Source: an uncultured Granulosicoccaceae bacterium | GTDB taxonomy: Bacteria; Pseudomonadota; Gammaproteobacteria; Granulosicoccales; Granulosicoccaceae | Reading direction: 5' to 3' | DNA: 64,000 nucleotides | Assembly (NCBI GenBank): GCA_937957915.1 | Contig: CALGNZ010000047.1 | Coordinates: forward strand, 186,001 to 250,000 | In this document: piece after piece, positions 49,276 to 57,161 of the stretch | Position numbering within the stretch: the first letter of the stretch is position 1 | How the letters are laid out: each line of letters begins with the position of its first letter | Translations under genes and position numbers: made by a program | Notes under the pieces: model-generated | Told to the model about the DNA's origin: nothing | Database searches by the model: none | Seen by the model: only the letters and a program-made list of their open reading frames with translations

Positions 49276-49590
49276 ATGAGCCTGACAGAGTCGCAAGAGA
49301 AGTTCATCGAAAAGGTGTTGTTGTCTATTCCCAGAGTTATTAAGGCCTGTGCTGAGCAGGGAGGTAAGGCGTCACTGATTCTGGGCCGAAAACAAGTAGG
49401 TAAACACATCATAAAGGTGAGTGTTGTTGCGGAGCGTGAGCAGAGTTTTAAAGCGCCGCTGCAAAGCTATTCAGATAAAACACCTGCCGACTCGGTTTTA
49501 AAAGTGACCGTCGCCGGAGATACCAGTAAGGCTCAAACTGTACACAAAAATCATCGGCGCAGCAGTCGATGGCAAAAGCCCGTATTTTAG
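49276..49590 (+). CDS. Small protein of unknown function, predicted SOS-regulated
   Basis: 104 residues, with GGGAG placed 5-9 bases before the ATG. The N-terminal half looks helical (LTESQEKFIEKVLLSIPRVI), the middle is strand-rich (HIIKVSVVAEREQ), and the C-terminus is basic (KNHRRSSRWQKPVF). No membrane segment, signal peptide or known domain was recognised. It does not resemble SulA, UmuD, RecX or DinI. The LexA box just upstream predicts induction by DNA damage. It stands alone, between the AraC gene and the convergent truC. A cell-division inhibitor or DNA-repair accessory role is only a guess. Confidence 0.75.
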   Translation: MSLTESQEKFIEKVLLSIPRVIKACAEQGGKASLILGRKQVGKHIIKVSVVAEREQSFKAPLQSYSDKTPADSVLKVTVAGDTSKAQTVHKNHRRSSRWQKPVF

Positions 49591-49629
49591 ATCTGCTCTG
49601 TAATATGCGCTGTATCTTTAGCCCGATTC

Positions 49630-50370
49630 TTAGTCAGTAGTAACAGGGCGGCAAAAGTATTCTGCATCAGTGGCAGCCTGCCATTGCCAGGCAGGTTCGT
49701 TAAGCACTCGTAAAAACTGTGTGTCATTGACCGGAGCGGTAATTGTCACAGCCTGACTGGAACCCGGTTCTGTCAGGCAGATAGAGTGTGCGTGTAGCAG
49801 CAGGCGCCTGCATTGATAGTGACTGGCAAAAAATTTGTTGTGTGGAGTTTTGCCATAGTTGGTGTCTCCGACTATCGGGTGGCTGATATGCTTCATATGC
49901 AGCCTGATCTGATGGCGGCGTCCGGTTTGCGGCTGAACCTGCAGCAGGCTGTAGCGCGTCGTCGGATATCGATCGACGTAATATGGCAACTCAATTGTCG
50001 CAGCTACTGTGTAGCGAGTAATTGCATCTGCCGGTTTTTTATCTTTTGCGTCACGGTCGCGCACAGCGTGGTCTATTATGCCGCCGTCTTCGCAATGGCC
50101 TCGAACCACAGCCAAATAGTTTTTCTGTACCTGTGCGTTTTCAAACTGGGCTGACAGACTGGTAGCGGCCGCTTTAGACAACGCGAACACCAGCACGCCC
50201 GAGGTTGGTTTATCGAGCCGATGAACCGGGTATAGATAATGCCCGGTTTGGTCACGCAGGCTGCGCAGTGCGTTGTTCTGCTCGTGCCGATCTAGTGCAC
50301 TACGATGGACCAGCAAACCAGAGGGTTTGTCTATCGCAATCAGGTGCTCGCTTTCGTACAGAATCTTCAG
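49630..50370 (-). CDS. truC: tRNA pseudouridine synthase, TruC/RluA type, with a non-canonical start
   Basis: About 246 residues if started at CTG 50370. The catalytic Asp is in LYPVHRLDKPTSGVLVFALS, and QPQTGRRHQIRLHMKHISHP and RRLLLHAHSICLTEP follow, close to E. coli TruC (tRNA uridine 65). The conserved TruC N-terminus (KILYESEHLIAIDKPSGLLV) is encoded upstream of the first TTG (50316) but contains no ATG, GTG or TTG. An in-frame stop lies farther upstream, so CTG (50370) or ATT is the probable initiator. It follows the TIM-barrel gene by about 40 bases. Confidence 0.88.
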   Translation of the reverse strand: MKILYESEHLIAIDKPSGLLVHRSALDRHEQNNALRSLRDQTGHYLYPVHRLDKPTSGVLVFALSKAAATSLSAQFENAQVQKNYLAVVRGHCEDGGIIDHAVRDRDAKDKKPADAITRYTVAATIELPYYVDRYPTTRYSLLQVQPQTGRRHQIRLHMKHISHPIVGDTNYGKTPHNKFFASHYQCRRLLLHAHSICLTEPGSSQAVTITAPVNDTQFLRVLNEPAWQWQAATDAEYFCRPVTTD

Positions 50371-50411
50371 TGGCGAGGCAGGCTGCTCCGCCGGTACGGC
50401 CGGAGATTCGG

Positions 50412-51308
50412 TCAGCTGACTGTCTCGCTGGGCTGGCGGCTGCTGACAGAGACGGCCTGTTCAATCACTTCGTTTTCCAGCCGTGTCCAGATATCTTCAA
50501 TCCATCCTTTCATGATTAAAGACTCCTGCCATCGGTCAGACATTTCCATGCCGTCCGGGCCCGTCATGGCATAGTCAGGTGGCGCAAGCTCGGTTTGAAA
50601 GATCAGACTGTCGTCGTCGCCGGCGCGTTTTCTCCAGTAGCGAAAGCCCGCTTCCCACCAGTCGAGAAACTGGACTACCCACTTTTGGTGTTGCGGAAAC
50701 TCGAGTTGCAGTTGTATCTGCTGTGCCGATGCTACGCGCCCCTGAAATGCATTTGCACGCCTCAGGATTTTGTCGATGAGCTCCTGCTCTTCTTTTCGCA
50801 GCGGAAGTGCGAGTTCGCGATCAACGACGTAGTGCGACAAATCAACGCTGAGCTTCATGTCAGGCACAGCTTCAAGTAGCTGGGTGGTGTAGCTGAGGTC
50901 GTTGGTCACAGAGTTGCGGTGGGTTTCAAATTCAATATTGATTCCCTCTTTTTCTGCTTCCTCCATCCAGTCCTGAACCATGAGCGACGCTTCGTCGACG
51001 CTGCTGGGTATTACCTGGGCGATGATATTGACTACCTTTGCGTCAAACTCACGTGCCATTTCGAGTACCGGCAACATATCTTCCATGCTATGTGGAAATG
51101 CGTTGATAACGCAGCCGAGTTCGAACTGCTTGAACATCGGCAGTGTTTTGTAGGCAGTGTCCCGATCTGCGGCAGCCAGATTAATCGCCATACCGGTATA
51201 ACCGGCATTTCTGACGAGTTCAAATGCCTTCTCAGTCGAGAAAGCTTCATGGCTGCCCCTGCCGGCATCCATGGCCCACAGTGATTGGTAAAGTTCTAGT
51301 CGTGGCAC
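50412..51308 (-). CDS. Sugar phosphate isomerase/epimerase-like TIM-barrel protein
   Basis: 298 residues with the AP-endonuclease-2/xylose-isomerase-like barrel pattern: LVRNAGYTGMAINLAAADRD, AREFDAKVVNIIAQVIPSS, a metal-ligand Glu in INIEFETHRNSVT, and MKLSVDLSHYVV. The start is GTG 51308 with a strong GGAGG 5 bases upstream. The substrate is unknown; an isomerase or epimerase of a sugar or inositol-type compound is expected. truC follows, probably co-transcribed. Confidence 0.82.
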   Translation of the reverse strand: MPRLELYQSLWAMDAGRGSHEAFSTEKAFELVRNAGYTGMAINLAAADRDTAYKTLPMFKQFELGCVINAFPHSMEDMLPVLEMAREFDAKVVNIIAQVIPSSVDEASLMVQDWMEEAEKEGINIEFETHRNSVTNDLSYTTQLLEAVPDMKLSVDLSHYVVDRELALPLRKEEQELIDKILRRANAFQGRVASAQQIQLQLEFPQHQKWVVQFLDWWEAGFRYWRKRAGDDDSLIFQTELAPPDYAMTGPDGMEMSDRWQESLIMKGWIEDIWTRLENEVIEQAVSVSSRQPSETVS

Positions 51309-51739
51309 AATGCCTCCGTTTGGGCATACCGCAAGGCCCGATCATATCAATGCGCACACCGCTCATGGCGTGCAGGTCGCGATTATAACTAATTGGGGCA
51401 TTTACAACCGAATCAATGACAATTAAGCGAACTTGGTCAACAGCCGATCCTGGCGTGTTACCATCGGCCCGCTTACACCAGTCGAGGGTAGTCGGTGCGG
51501 TGCTCCGATCGCGGGCGCAGCGGTTTCTGCCTGACATTGTCACACTTTATTAATACTCGGTTAACAATGGTTTACCAAATGGGCCTTGTGCTTGGGTATC
51601 CGCTAGACGAGAATTCAGCGAAGGGTCAGGCGTGAGTTGCTTGCCTGCGGTTTGGGTAGACTAGCAAACTCGGGGATTCCCGCCTTTCAGTACACGTTGT
51701 TAATTTCAGAGCCTGATTTTCAAAAAAGGAAATTCACTT
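51309..51739. other. Intergenic region upstream of aqpZ
   Basis: About 430 bases separating divergent genes. It should contain the promoters of aqpZ and of the TIM-barrel gene. Good ribosome binding sites lie at each edge. No further structure was recognised. Confidence 0.5.
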
Positions 51740-52636
51740 ATGCATTTTCACAATAAATATCTTGCCGAGATGTTCGGCACTTTCTGGCTGGTGCTGGGCG
51801 GCTGTGGCAGTGCCATCTTCGCTGCCACTTTTGCCGGTGACGCTGGTATCAATATCGGTCTGGTGGGGGTTTCACTCGCATTCGGTTTAACTGTAATGAC
51901 TATGGCCTACGCGGTAGGACACGTGTCCGGTGGACACTTTAATCCTGCCGTATCAATTGGCTTATGGGTCGGTGGTCGTTTTGGTTTTGCACACCTGATT
52001 CCCTATATCGTTTTCCAGGTGCTGGGTGCAATCGCGGCTGCTTTCGTTCTGCAGTGGTTGGTTACCGAGGCGGGCACTACCGCTGCTGCTGAGGCATTGA
52101 ATGCCGGTGCAGCGCCTACTCTGGCATCAAACGGCTACGCTGAAGCATCTCCTGGCAAGTACTCAATGGAAGCTGTCATCGTCATGGAAGTAATCATGAC
52201 TGCCTTTTTCCTGATCATCATCATGGGTGCCACAGATGAGCGTGCTCCAGCTGGTTTCGCACCGATTGCAATTGGATTAGGTCTTACCCTGATTCACCTG
52301 ATTTCTATTCCAGTTTCTAATACTTCTGTTAACCCTGCTCGAAGCACGGGTCCTGCACTGATATCCAAGTTTTTCGGTGATGGCGACAGCACAGCATTGA
52401 CTCAGTTGCCAGTATTCTGGGCAGCGCCAATCGTCGGTGCAGTATTAGGTGCCATTTTGTATCGATTGATCGTTTCAGGTGCCAGCCCGGTTGAAAAAAC
52501 GGCTGAGCGAGTAGAAGTACGTGAGCCTGAGTATCGCGAGCGTGTTGAGTATCGTGACCGTGGCGACTACCGTGATGATCATCGCAGTGAGTATCGTGAC
52601 GAGTACCGTACTGAGTATCGTGACGAGCGCTACTAA
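51740..52636 (+). CDS. aqpZ: Aquaporin Z with a charged repeat tail
   Basis: 298 residues; E. coli AqpZ has 231. The six-helix channel includes both NPA boxes ([11 protein letters not shown] and [13 protein letters not shown]) and the start [19 protein letters not shown]. The water-selective Arg follows the second NPA. After the last helix (residue about 250) comes a tail of about 45 residues built on Tyr-Arg-Asp/Glu units ([16 protein letters not shown] and similar). The tail is cytoplasmic by aquaporin topology. AAGGAAA precedes the ATG, and a strong terminator follows, so it is monocistronic. Confidence 0.96.
   Translation: MHFHNKYLAEMFGTFWLVLGGCGSAIFAATFAGDAGINIGLVGVSLAFGLTVMTMAYAVGHVSGGHFNPAVSIGLWVGGRFGFAHLIPYIVFQVLGAIAAAFVLQWLVTEAGTTAAAEALNAGAAPTLASNGYAEASPGKYSMEAVIVMEVIMTAFFLIIIMGATDERAPAGFAPIAIGLGLTLIHLISIPVSNTSVNPARSTGPALISKFFGDGDSTALTQLPVFWAAPIVGAVLGAILYRLIVSGASPVEKTAERVEVREPEYRERVEYRDRGDYRDDHRSEYRDEYRTEYRDERY
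52509..52633 (+). repeat. Imperfect tandem repeats encoding Tyr-Arg-Asp/Glu units
   Basis: The last 40 or so codons of aqpZ repeat a 9-12 base core such as GAGTATCGTGAC or GAGTACCGT about eight times ([24 protein letters not shown]). The codons are much alike, which suggests recent growth by slippage. Confidence 0.85.
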
Positions 52637-52666
52637 GCCTCGCTACACAACTCCAGCTACACAAAG

Positions 52667-52695
52667 AAGCGGCGCCATCGGCGCCGCTTTTTTTT
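52667..52695 (+). terminator. Strong intrinsic terminator after aqpZ
   Basis: AAGCGGCGCC (52667-52676) and GGCGCCGCTT (52680-52689) form a 10-bp perfect stem with a 3-base loop, followed by a run of eight T (52688-52695). It lies about 30 bases after the aqpZ stop. Confidence 0.93.
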
Positions 52696-52709
52696 GCCTC
52701 CACTTATTC

Positions 52710-53648
52710 CTAATAACCGTCAGACCGATTGACCAGGCCGGCTGGCCATTTACCACTTTCTATCAGTTGGATTGACTCGGCAATTTGCTGTGCAGACTGG
52801 GCAATCTGAGTTGGGCCTGCCACATGCGGGGTCAGGGTAATTGCGTCATGTGTCCAGAATGGATGGGAGTCTGGGAGGGGTTCAGTTTCGCATACGTCCA
52901 GCACTGCCGCTGTAAGCTGTCCACTGTCCAATGCGGCCAGCAGATCGCTTTCGTTTACTTGTTTGCCGCGACCAACATTTACAAACCTCGCGCCTGCCGG
53001 TAGCTGCGCGAATATTCGCTTGTCGATCAACCCGTGTGTCTGGTCAGTCAGCGGCAATACGGCGACGAGCAGGTCCAGATCCTTCAGAAATGCACCGAGC
53101 TCTGTATCACCGGCGAAGAGCGGGTAAGCGCATTCAACCGTTGATCTTTTCCAACCACTGACCTGGTAACCGGAGTGATGCAGGCGATCGGCGATAATGG
53201 TGCCAATGACCCCGAGGCCCATAATGCCTACGCGGTAATTTGCCGCATCGATGTCGGCGAGTGGTTGCCATAACTGCTGCTGCTGTTGCTTTCTGTATAG
53301 ATCAAACTGCCGATGACCCTGTAGCGCTGCGTACAACACGTACTCGGCGATTTTGTCACCCATACCCGCGTCGCTTAGCCGAATTATCGGCACGTCTGCC
53401 GGTAAGCCTGGATTGCTCGTCAAATGATCAACGCCGGCGCCGAGTGACAATGCGGCACGCAGGTTTTTCATGCCATTAAAGAAATTGTCCGGAGCGCCCC
53501 AGCTGATGCTGTAGACGACGGACGCCGGGTCGGTGTTGTCTGACCAGGGCTCAATGATGTGAGTAACGCTGGTGCTTGCGAGTTGCCGGTGCAATGCCTC
53601 GAGCAGGTCACTATCGTTGTCGGATGCCGAATAAAAACTGATGACCAT
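52710..53648 (-). CDS. ghrA: Glyoxylate/hydroxypyruvate reductase A
   Basis: A 312-residue D-2-hydroxyacid dehydrogenase. The NAD(P)-binding motif is VGIMGLGVIGTIIADRL, then FVNVGRGKQVNESDLLAAL (catalytic Arg region), LDVCETEPLPDSHPFW (catalytic Glu) and LTPHVAGPTQ (catalytic His). The length and the short N-terminal domain match GhrA. It reduces glyoxylate or hydroxypyruvate. It is convergent with aqpZ, sharing the terminator region. Confidence 0.93.
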   Translation of the reverse strand: MVISFYSASDNDSDLLEALHRQLASTSVTHIIEPWSDNTDPASVVYSISWGAPDNFFNGMKNLRAALSLGAGVDHLTSNPGLPADVPIIRLSDAGMGDKIAEYVLYAALQGHRQFDLYRKQQQQQLWQPLADIDAANYRVGIMGLGVIGTIIADRLHHSGYQVSGWKRSTVECAYPLFAGDTELGAFLKDLDLLVAVLPLTDQTHGLIDKRIFAQLPAGARFVNVGRGKQVNESDLLAALDSGQLTAAVLDVCETEPLPDSHPFWTHDAITLTPHVAGPTQIAQSAQQIAESIQLIESGKWPAGLVNRSDGY

Positions 53649-53679
53649 GGTTGCTCTCGGTTAGTGGGCGAAAAATGGT

Positions 53680-53898
53680 GTGCCGCAGGGTAAGAATACG
53701 AGCGAAAATACACTCCGACAAGCTGTATTATGCATGGGGGTTCGGCATCAGATTGTTGTCATGGACGATGGTGTGGTCGTTGAGACAGGCACGCTTGATC
53801 AACTATTGCAGCGCGATGGTTTGTATCAACGCTTGTGGGAGCTGCAGCAAAGCGAAGAAAGCGAACCTGGTTCCGCGGCCAGCCACAACAATAAGTAA
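53680..53898 (+). pseudogene. Remnant of an ABC exporter ATP-binding domain
   Basis: A 72-codon frame. From about 53743 its sequence (HQIVVMDDGVVVETGTLDQL then LQRDGLYQRLWELQQ) is exactly the C-terminal end of an MsbA-type ABC exporter, after the H-loop. No Walker A, signature or membrane part exists upstream in any frame. The gene is reduced to about 50 C-terminal codons and an intact stop. Everything before it is lost, and ghrA begins on the other strand. Confidence 0.8.
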
Positions 53899-53906
53899 AC
53901 GGCTGT

Positions 53907-53934
53907 GGCAGCCCGCTGATTAACGCGGGCTGCC
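53907..53934. other. 10-bp perfect hairpin between convergent genes
   Basis: GGCAGCCCGC (53907-53916) pairs with GCGGGCTGCC (53925-53934) around an 8-base loop, between the ABC remnant and the DUF1501 gene. The minus-strand side is followed by a weakly T-rich stretch. It may serve as terminator for either gene. If it is the old terminator of the exporter gene, it has outlived it. Confidence 0.55.
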
Positions 53935-53943
53935 GGGCAGCAG

Positions 53944-55293
53944 TTACCCCAGAAACCCAAGGTCGCGCTGATCAAAATTGCGCAGCGTCGGCAGTAGATC
54001 GTCAAGTTCCGTTTCGCTCATACCCAACCAGCGCAGTGAGGTTGCGGCATATTGACTGGCTGCGGTGGTTGGAACGATACGGCCATTGCGAGAGTCGTCT
54101 GGTCCATCAACGGCGATGCGTGGCAGTGTGCCATAGATATCTGCACCGGCTACTGAGCCGCCCATAACAATATGGTGGTTGCCCCAGCCATGGTCCGTGC
54201 CATCACCGTTGCTGGTGACGGTGCGACCAAAGTCTGAGGTGGTAAAGCTGGTGACATTGTTCAGCTGTCCGATTTCACCAAGTGCCTCATGGAAGAATGC
54301 GAGAGCCGAAGACAGTTTGCTGAAGAGCTCCGGTTGTTCTTTTAGTTGGTTGTCGTGAGTATCAAAGCCGCTGAGGCTTACGTAGTAAAGCTGGCGAGTC
54401 ATACGAAACTCGTCTTTTATCGCAATGAGTTTTGCAACCATCGCGAGCTGCGCTGCCAGTTTGTTATCTTCCGGTACCGGAGTTTGCAGCTCACCCAGTT
54501 TGTCCAGTGCGGCACCAACATTGGCTGATAACACCAGCGCTCTGGCTTGCAGATCTGCGTATTCCTGAGCAAACAGATTGCTATAGCGCTGGTGTAGGAG
54601 CTCGATAAATGCCTGGCGGCGTGGCTGTTGCCAGTTGGAGTCCATTTTATCCATACCGGAGTAGTTTTTAATGCCGTTGGCACTCACATTAAATGGTGAT
54701 TGCTCGCCGCCGTTAAGCCAGTCATTGTTGCCGTCGAGGCTTATGGCAGTCAGGTTAGGGTAAGCCTGCAGGCCAGCGAGCAGGTCGGTGGTTCTCGCTC
54801 CCCAGCCCGAATAGGCATCACTCAAATGATCGAGCTGTTGCCACTGACGCGCCTGGTCGTGATGTGAAAACAACTGCTGTGGCAGCTTTGCAGTTTTATT
54901 GCGAACTTCTTCAGCGGTGACTGGCTCAACCAGTGTGCCGACGTTCGCCTGAAAACCCAGATGCCCCTGGTTAAACAGGGGTTTTAGCGCCGCCATACCG
55001 GGGTGCAGGCCCGCGGGTGTGGTGTTGGCGGAGATGGGGTCCAGCGCAATCAGATCGCCCGAGTTGATGGCCAGATGGCCGCGATCGTTTGCGTATTCCT
55101 GATAGGCAGCACCGCTTCTGGGAACCAGCATATTAAAGCCGTCATTGCCGCCTTTAAGGTTGATACAGACCAGTGCTCGATAGTCGTCACTCGCCGCATG
55201 CGAGAGGCGAGCGGATGTTGTCGCAGCGAGTCCGGCTGCAGCAATAGTCTGACAACCCAGTTGCAGAAATCTTCTTCGATTAAATTGATGCAA
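53944..55293 (-). CDS. Tat-exported DUF1501 protein
   Basis: 449 residues. The N-terminus FNRRRFLQLGCQTIAAAGLA is a twin-arginine signal (RRRFLQ). DUF1501 blocks are CINLKGGNDGFNMLVPRSG, SLSGFDTHDNQLKEQPELF and FTTSDFGRTVTSNGDGTDHG followed by WGNHHIVMGG, related to the sulfatase/alkaline phosphatase fold. The start is TTG 55293, with GAGGGAA upstream. It lies 25 bases after the DUF1800 gene. The two are almost always paired. The function of the pair is unknown. Confidence 0.92.
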   Translation of the reverse strand: MHQFNRRRFLQLGCQTIAAAGLAATTSARLSHAASDDYRALVCINLKGGNDGFNMLVPRSGAAYQEYANDRGHLAINSGDLIALDPISANTTPAGLHPGMAALKPLFNQGHLGFQANVGTLVEPVTAEEVRNKTAKLPQQLFSHHDQARQWQQLDHLSDAYSGWGARTTDLLAGLQAYPNLTAISLDGNNDWLNGGEQSPFNVSANGIKNYSGMDKMDSNWQQPRRQAFIELLHQRYSNLFAQEYADLQARALVLSANVGAALDKLGELQTPVPEDNKLAAQLAMVAKLIAIKDEFRMTRQLYYVSLSGFDTHDNQLKEQPELFSKLSSALAFFHEALGEIGQLNNVTSFTTSDFGRTVTSNGDGTDHGWGNHHIVMGGSVAGADIYGTLPRIAVDGPDDSRNGRIVPTTAASQYAATSLRWLGMSETELDDLLPTLRNFDQRDLGFLG

Positions 55294-55318
55294 AACTGTT
55301 CCCTCGTGGGTGTACGTG

Positions 55319-57028
55319 CTAGCGCTGAATGGATGCTTCTGGCGAGCTTGCGAAAAGGAACAACAATTCCTCGGCGCGTACTTCCGCTTCAGCAGTATCG
55401 CGTTTATCGACCAGGTAACCGGCCTGCTCCAGCAGGCCGGGGCTGGCAGGTTGCCCCAGCGTGAGTCGCGACAGGTAATTCAATTGTTCGGTGAGGTTGC
55501 CATCGAGTTCAATCAGCGGTCGCAGTTCAATCGGTGCGTTGGCGTAGTCTGACTCGGAGTTCGTGTTTATCCAGACGGTGTGGGCCAACAGCGCGCTGGT
55601 AAGATCTATAATGCTGCTCTCATTCATTAACTGAAATTCCGGTGACAGCAAACCCGCGTCACGAATAGCGCCGCTCTGGCTAAAATCCGGTGAGAAAAAA
55701 TTAAACACACTGGGTGATTGCAGCGGACCCTGCGACAGGCGATTGGCTATCCAGCCATAGTCAAACTGAGGATGAGCGGGGTTGGCATCGAATGCGCGCC
55801 ACAGGCCGACCATTCGAATCAGCGGCTCTCGTAATTTGCCGAACGATTCCGGGTTGGCCTGATGCCCCTGTAGTGCTTCCTCGTCCAGCAGCACTGCGTT
55901 GACTACTGCAGCGATATTGCCACGCTGGCCGTTGCTGTCTGCATTGAACACGCTGGCTACACGTTCGACATAGAGGTCAGACGGATTGCTGGTGACCAGC
56001 TGCCGAATCATATGCCTGCTGAAAAACGGCCCGACGTTGCGATGGTTAAAAATATTGTCGAGGGCGTCCTGTAAATCCTTTTCAATGGACTGACCGGCGG
56101 GCAGCAATACGCCATCCAGCAGCAGCTTTTCACCGCTATCGTGTCGCTCAGGGTACGGCTGCATCGGCGTAAACCAGTCTTTTACCGATGGATAGTTCCA
56201 GTTGTCGACATCTTTGAAGTGCCATCCGGTGAACGCTTTGGCAAAGCCTTCCACGACTTCCTGGTCATAGGTTGGAATGGCTATGCCGTCGGCGTCGCGT
56301 TGCACCGTACCATTGGCATTGAGTTGCACCAGGCCGATGGTAAAAAGCTGCAACACTTCACGCGCGAAATTCTCATCGGGCCGGATATTCTTCTCTACGT
56401 CAGCCTTTTGGTTGCCCTTCATGCTCAGATAGTCGCCCATCACCGGACTCAGGGTTACCTGCTCGAGCAGATCGCGGAAATTGCCAAAGCTGTTTGCGAT
56501 CAGCAGATCGTAGTAGTTGGCCAGTGCCACTTGCTGCTGGCCAAGCCCGTCCTGATCGGAAACAACAAATAGCTGTGACAAGGCAAAAGCGACCCGCTGA
56601 CGCAACTGGTCGTTGGCCAGCACGCTAAGTTCCAGCCAGTTGGTCACGTGTTCGCCCCAGCGCGGGTCTGCCCGCTCGCGTGTCAGCGGCATCAGGAACG
56701 TTGGCGGTAATTGCATTTGCTGGCTGATCCAGTTTGCGTACCCTGTGTCTTTGAGTTTATTGATGTCTTCGTCGCGAGGGCCGAAGCTTGTGCGATGTAG
56801 AAACCGTACGGCTTCAAAATCGTCGTTGAGCGGGGCTGAGGCCAGTGCCGCACCGATAGCCGGGATACCCGAAGGGCTCGGTGCAGAGGTCCCCTGGGTC
56901 TGGCTGCTGACGCTGCCAGTGTCGATGCCGGGTGCGGAAAATTGATCATCGCCACCTCCGCCGCCACCACAGGCGCTGATTGTTACGGCAATCGCTATCC
57001 CTAATGACAATTGTCTAAACTGTGACAT
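55319..57028 (-). CDS. DUF1800 lipoprotein
   Basis: 569 residues. The lipobox is in LGIAIAVTISACGGGGGG. DUF1800 features are AVRFLHRTSFGPRDEDINKL, NFAREVLQLFTIGLVQLN, VEGFAKAFTGWHF and NVGPFFSRHMIRQLVTSNPS. GAGGG precedes the ATG. It is the first gene of the pair with DUF1501, and is divergent from recQ across 133 bases. Confidence 0.92.
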   Translation of the reverse strand: MSQFRQLSLGIAIAVTISACGGGGGGDDQFSAPGIDTGSVSSQTQGTSAPSPSGIPAIGAALASAPLNDDFEAVRFLHRTSFGPRDEDINKLKDTGYANWISQQMQLPPTFLMPLTRERADPRWGEHVTNWLELSVLANDQLRQRVAFALSQLFVVSDQDGLGQQQVALANYYDLLIANSFGNFRDLLEQVTLSPVMGDYLSMKGNQKADVEKNIRPDENFAREVLQLFTIGLVQLNANGTVQRDADGIAIPTYDQEVVEGFAKAFTGWHFKDVDNWNYPSVKDWFTPMQPYPERHDSGEKLLLDGVLLPAGQSIEKDLQDALDNIFNHRNVGPFFSRHMIRQLVTSNPSDLYVERVASVFNADSNGQRGNIAAVVNAVLLDEEALQGHQANPESFGKLREPLIRMVGLWRAFDANPAHPQFDYGWIANRLSQGPLQSPSVFNFFSPDFSQSGAIRDAGLLSPEFQLMNESSIIDLTSALLAHTVWINTNSESDYANAPIELRPLIELDGNLTEQLNYLSRLTLGQPASPGLLEQAGYLVDKRDTAEAEVRAEELLFLFASSPEASIQR

Positions 57029-57161
57029 TCAATCCCTCTAAGCTGGCCCGCGGTCGGAAGGCGTTATTTATTCGAAGTCATAACGCGTGAGCAGATACAA
57101 TCGGGGGTGTGCATTTCCGCGCGTATTCTGCTGCGGGTGTAGCGACAGTTAGATTGATAAC

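Noticed and set aside
52509-52633. CRISPR-like repeat array
   Set aside because: The short repeats are in frame within aqpZ and encode a regular protein tail. There are no spacers.
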